64,000 nucleotides of DNA from Rotaria sp. Silwood1 (taxonomy: Eukaryota; Rotifera; Eurotatoria; Philodinida; Philodinidae): the NCBI GenBank assembly GCA_905250075.1, contig CAJNOP010000015.1, positions 3,206,344-3,270,343 on the forward strand. Reading direction: 5' to 3'. Both the position numbers and the translations under genes were made by a program. Below the pieces are notes generated by a model. It had not been told where the DNA came from. It ran no database searches and was given only the letters and a program-made list of their open reading frames with translations. This document shows positions 61,128 to 64,000 of this stretch, piece after piece (position 1 is the stretch's first letter; every line of letters starts with the position of its first letter).

Positions 61128-62100
61128 ACTTTGACACTTATAATGTGTGTAAGGACGTAGGTCTGCATCTTCTCTTGATCAACACACACTCTCTATACTA
61201 GTTTTCTCCAAGTTGCTATGAGAGAGTTATTATAACTTCTGCCTGTGTATTGACTTATTTTTATATCGTGAATTATCAGTGATCGTACACATCAACGAAT
61301 TGCCATGCAACAACTTTAATTTCTAATGTTTGCTCACATCACATCACATCCAATTCATTTCAAACCGTTGCTTATTCAATGTATGTGTCATATTATTTTC
61401 AAGTCAGCGTCAACTTTTCATAGTCATCTATATTAATATCTATGAATAGAGAACAGCTATACGAAGTCAGATCTATCTGTTTCAGTGGAGAACCATCATT
61501 GTTGTGAAATATCTACTCAATGAGAGATATTTATTTATGATGCCAGCATCCATTGTGTTGGGCAGAGTTATATAAAACAGAAATCGTATGCAAGCGATTG
61601 TTGCCATAGAACTAGGTCGTTATTAACGCTAGAATTCAGCAAGATTGGTAGCCAAACGGATAGAAATAGACCGTTTAACTGGAGACATATGATCAGTCGA
61701 ATGGTCCAAGAAAGAGGATGATTTAGAAAAGAAAAAAATCGTTCGATGAACGATTCGAATTACGTAATAGAGAGTATTTTCCAGTAGAAACATATTTTTC
61801 GATCTCGGACTCTTAGTCATCAATATTTTATCATTCTTCGCATTTTACATTTCTTCATCGTGACATCGCGTGATTCTCGATAACTTTCTACTCAGTTTTT
61901 CGTTGCTTATCGTTTCAATTGATGTCATCCACTTCTTTCTCTTCCTTAGCGTCACACTAGTTCGAGCATAGGTGAAACGGTAAGTAGTTCGAAAGATGAT
62001 AAATAAAAGATAACGTCACATGCCTCAGTGAAATGAAAGAACCACAAAAAAACCGACATACGTGATTAATTGCTGAGAAGATATAGTGAAATATGCGACC

Positions 62101-62109
62101 TATTTAAAG
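62101..62109 (+). promoter_or_regulatory. Candidate TATA box before the peptidase pseudogene
   Basis: TATTTAAAG about 130 nt upstream of the ATG at 62239. Position is plausible for a short leader; support is weak. Confidence 0.3.
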
Positions 62110-62238
62110 AGCAATCAACAGCATACTTCACATTATCTATTCATCGCATTTGTAAACAGCAAAGGACAGGATTAACTCATTAGTGAATACAAGAAATTGC
62201 TGTAATCTAATACTTTTTTGTCATTAAATCAAACAACG

Positions 62239-62703
62239 ATGACTATCAAGACTTACTTTGTCGATCACACTAATAATCGTCGATATCCTCTCAATGGTGT
62301 TATTTCATCGGGCAATCAAACGACCGAACCAGCTGCCGATAAATCATTTCGCAATCATATCATTGCAGTTATAACATCTGTTGAAAATCAATAGTCTGCA
62401 AATAGTTGGTATGAATCAAATTTTCTTGATTAATCGAATAATCACTGCTTTTTTTCCCTTCTATTTAGCGTGGCGAATTTTCTTGCTGGTAAACAATTTG
62501 AAGTTTAAAACAGAAAATAGTTTTTCTCTTATATTCCTCTCTAGGAGCGTATGAATATTTGCTTCACAAAGCGACCAGTACACAAATCGATGTTTCTCGT
62601 CTATTCATGTATTATAATGCTTGATATCGAGATAATCCATAGGGTGAAATTACGGATAGTGGTTGTATGATTGATCAGGCCATCGCAGCATCATCCGAAT
62701 ATG
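62239..62703 (+). pseudogene. Papain-like (C1A) cysteine peptidase, broken
   Basis: Three exon-like pieces: 62239-62408, 62469-62488 and 62545-62703, with GT..AG boundaries and continuous phase. The first begins MTIKTYFVDHTNNRRYPLNG and runs to VENQ, stop, SANS. The split codon at 62407-62408/62469 gives Cys, so the joined text is NSCVANFLAGAYEYL, the catalytic-cysteine region of a C1A subfamily with Q-x(n)-SCxAN. The third continues IDVSRLFMYYNA, stop, YRDNP, stop, GEITDSGCMIDQAIAASSEYG, which matches the following helices of that subfamily. Three in-frame stops (62392-62394, 62622-62624, 62640-62642) and the absence of a recognisable catalytic His/Asn part downstream show that the gene is dead. 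Intron signals are still intact, so decay is probably recent. Reading this as a stop-codon-reassigned gene is excluded by the normal use of all three stops in neighbouring genes. Confidence 0.75.
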
Positions 62704-64000
62704 GTGAGTGAATTGCAACTTTTTGGTACGATTGGCGAAAAAAATAAAAGTGAACCTAACCAACTTTTCATTGGTGTATTTTATTGTACTCTATGCCTGT
62801 ATTATACAGTAAAAATTTCCCGACACTTTATGGATTATTAACGGAGATATGGATTTTCAAGTGAGCAATTTTTATGATCGAACTTATTTTCTGAAGGTTA
62901 AGATTTTACAGCAATTAGTATGCATTCTGGCAGCACTAAAACTACTTATCTAAAGTCTTACGCTGTACTTAGATCCGTAAATACTGCTATAAAAAATTCA
63001 AAAACCTTAATATTTCAACTAAAACTATGCATGAATTTGTAACATTTTCGAAAAAAACGACCAAGGTCAGTTTCTGCTACATTAGAGATATTTTCAACCC
63101 CAATAACTTGTCTGACAATATGGATGCAATAACTTTCCGGAGTGAAACACATCGATTAGTGCAGAAAACTACTAATTTTGACCTACTTTTACTTGAAATA
63201 TCACGTGAAAAAGGTCCTTCTACATTTTCCAAAAAAAAAAGTCCTGCTACATTTCATTGTATATTGTAAATATTTCGAAAACGATGAGAGACAGACGGCT
63301 GAAATTTGAACTATTTATGTAACTTTTAGAACTATACCTACGCTAAAAATTTTAGCAAAAACAGATTAGTTATTCAAAAGTTATTAGCGATGAAAGTTGC
63401 AAAAAGTCCTTCTACAAAGTGAGTAAAATTCAATTTTTTAAAACAAGATCGGTGTTTTTCAATAAAAAAAAAAGTCGTTAAGAAAAAGTTATTTTATCAA
63501 TTTGTTTTCCGATCAACTGACTTTCTTTTGAATACGTTCGGATTCATTCAACTTGTAGGCAAATGGAGAAAATAGAAAAATAAGGTCCTTCTACACAAAA
63601 ATGACAAAGTGTCTGTAACTAAGTATTCGAGGTGAATGAGTGTGAAAAGAAAAGAAAAACAATACAAAAGATATATTATTTGATAGAGCATCTCAAGCTG
63701 TACAAAATGGACTATTCATGATATTTTTTCTCTTTTCTTTTATACTTAGAATATATCACTTTCCTAGTACAGCTAGATGTAAAATACGATTTTTCGACAG
63801 TGTAGGCCTCATAATTCAGCGATCATAGGAGCTAGAGAGCTCAAATTTTGTGTGGCAGTGGGACACTCAAAGACCAATAACATACAAAAAATTGGTGAAA
63901 ATTGATTGAGCAGAACAAAAGTTATTGGCGAAATACAGCTAAAATCTCAATCCTACCAAAAAGTTGCAATTCACTCATATATATGTGTATAGTACTAAGT
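62704..64000. other. Right-hand end: decayed repeat-like DNA with a recurring short motif
   Basis: No gene recognised. A motif close to AAGGTCCTTCTACA recurs at about 63213, 63238 (AAGTCCTGCTACA), 63403 and 63582, with a looser copy near 63063. The spacing is irregular, so this is not a simple tandem array. The 3' half of the C1A peptidase was looked for here and not found. Confidence 0.45.

Larger units (their letters stand above)
59959..62238. other. Intergenic region with a large foldback element
   Basis: 5' flank of CC2D1 (-) and of the broken peptidase gene (+). The foldback element at 60150-61127 is annotated separately. The rest (61135-62238) is somewhat less AT-rich and holds no coding frame I can name. 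A string CTTCCTTAG..GGTGAAACGGTAAGTAG near 61945-61990 resembles a small non-coding exon with splice sites, but nothing links it to the peptidase frame. Confidence 0.45.

Noticed and set aside
62239..62703. Reading the broken peptidase as a gene with reassigned stop codons or readthrough
   Set aside because: TAA, TAG and TGA all end other genes in this window normally, and the catalytic His/Asn half was not found downstream.
1..64000. CRISPR arrays, prokaryotic operons, phage genes
   Set aside because: No repeat-spacer periodicity, no Shine-Dalgarno-led gene clusters, and the genes carry spliceosomal introns.

Overview
This window looks like nuclear DNA of a small-genome invertebrate. The DNA is very AT-rich, most introns are about 45-70 bp with clean GT..AG ends, a few introns run to 0.8-2.1 kb, and the proteins are animal-type (EEA1, RIF1, ABCF3/GCN20, CC2D1). 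A DUF2252 gene (mostly a bacterial family), an intronless beta-lactamase-fold hydrolase and an intronless lipase-like esterase sit among them. Together with the codon style this would fit a bdelloid rotifer. That assignment is an inference from style, not from a marker gene. No rRNA, tRNA, CRISPR or prokaryotic operon structure was seen.

Layout, left to right. 1-664 (-): 5' part of a DUF2252 gene running off the left edge. 3067-11946 (-): complete EEA1-like endosome tether in 23 exons, with an N-terminal C2H2 finger, coiled coil and C-terminal FYVE domain. 13899-15050 (-): intronless membrane-anchored alpha/beta hydrolase of the AADAC/HSL type. 15051-21464: 6.4 kb with no supported gene. 21465-32881 (-): complete RIF1 homologue in 7 exons, with HEAT-like N-terminus, SILK plus RVxF-like PP1-docking motifs and the conserved C-terminal domain. 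34915-36501 (-): intronless class-C beta-lactamase-fold serine hydrolase. 40477-43910 (+): five-exon gene joining five CUE/UBA-like repeats to a NYN/PIN nuclease domain. 44587-46758 (+): seven-exon Q/N/H-rich protein with a degenerate EF-hand pair. 47659-52737 (+): complete 18-exon ABCF3. 54448-59958 (-): complete 19-exon CC2D1 (Lgd/Freud) homologue with four DM14 repeats and a C2 domain. 62239-62703 (+): broken papain-family (C1A) peptidase gene with three in-frame stops.

The exon models of the multi-exon genes were built by hand from GT..AG signals and reading phase. Each model closes in frame, giving predicted lengths of 897 aa (EEA1), 1601 aa (RIF1), 506 aa (CUE-NYN), 598 aa (EF-like), 726 aa (ABCF3) and 982 aa (CC2D1).

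The non-coding part is rich in decayed long inverted repeats (foldback elements) in long introns and intergenic DNA. One family, with termini like ACTAACAAGGGAGCATTCTC, recurs at about 1985, 5465, 10423, 23480 and 50560. A separate, well-preserved foldback element lies at 60150-61127 and is flanked by a 7-bp direct repeat.

The genes do not form one pathway. The most unusual item is the CUE/UBA-array plus NYN nuclease, whose architecture resembles ubiquitin-guided RNA nucleases such as Cue2/N4BP2 and N4BP1/KHNYN but carries a YacP/Rae1-like catalytic core.
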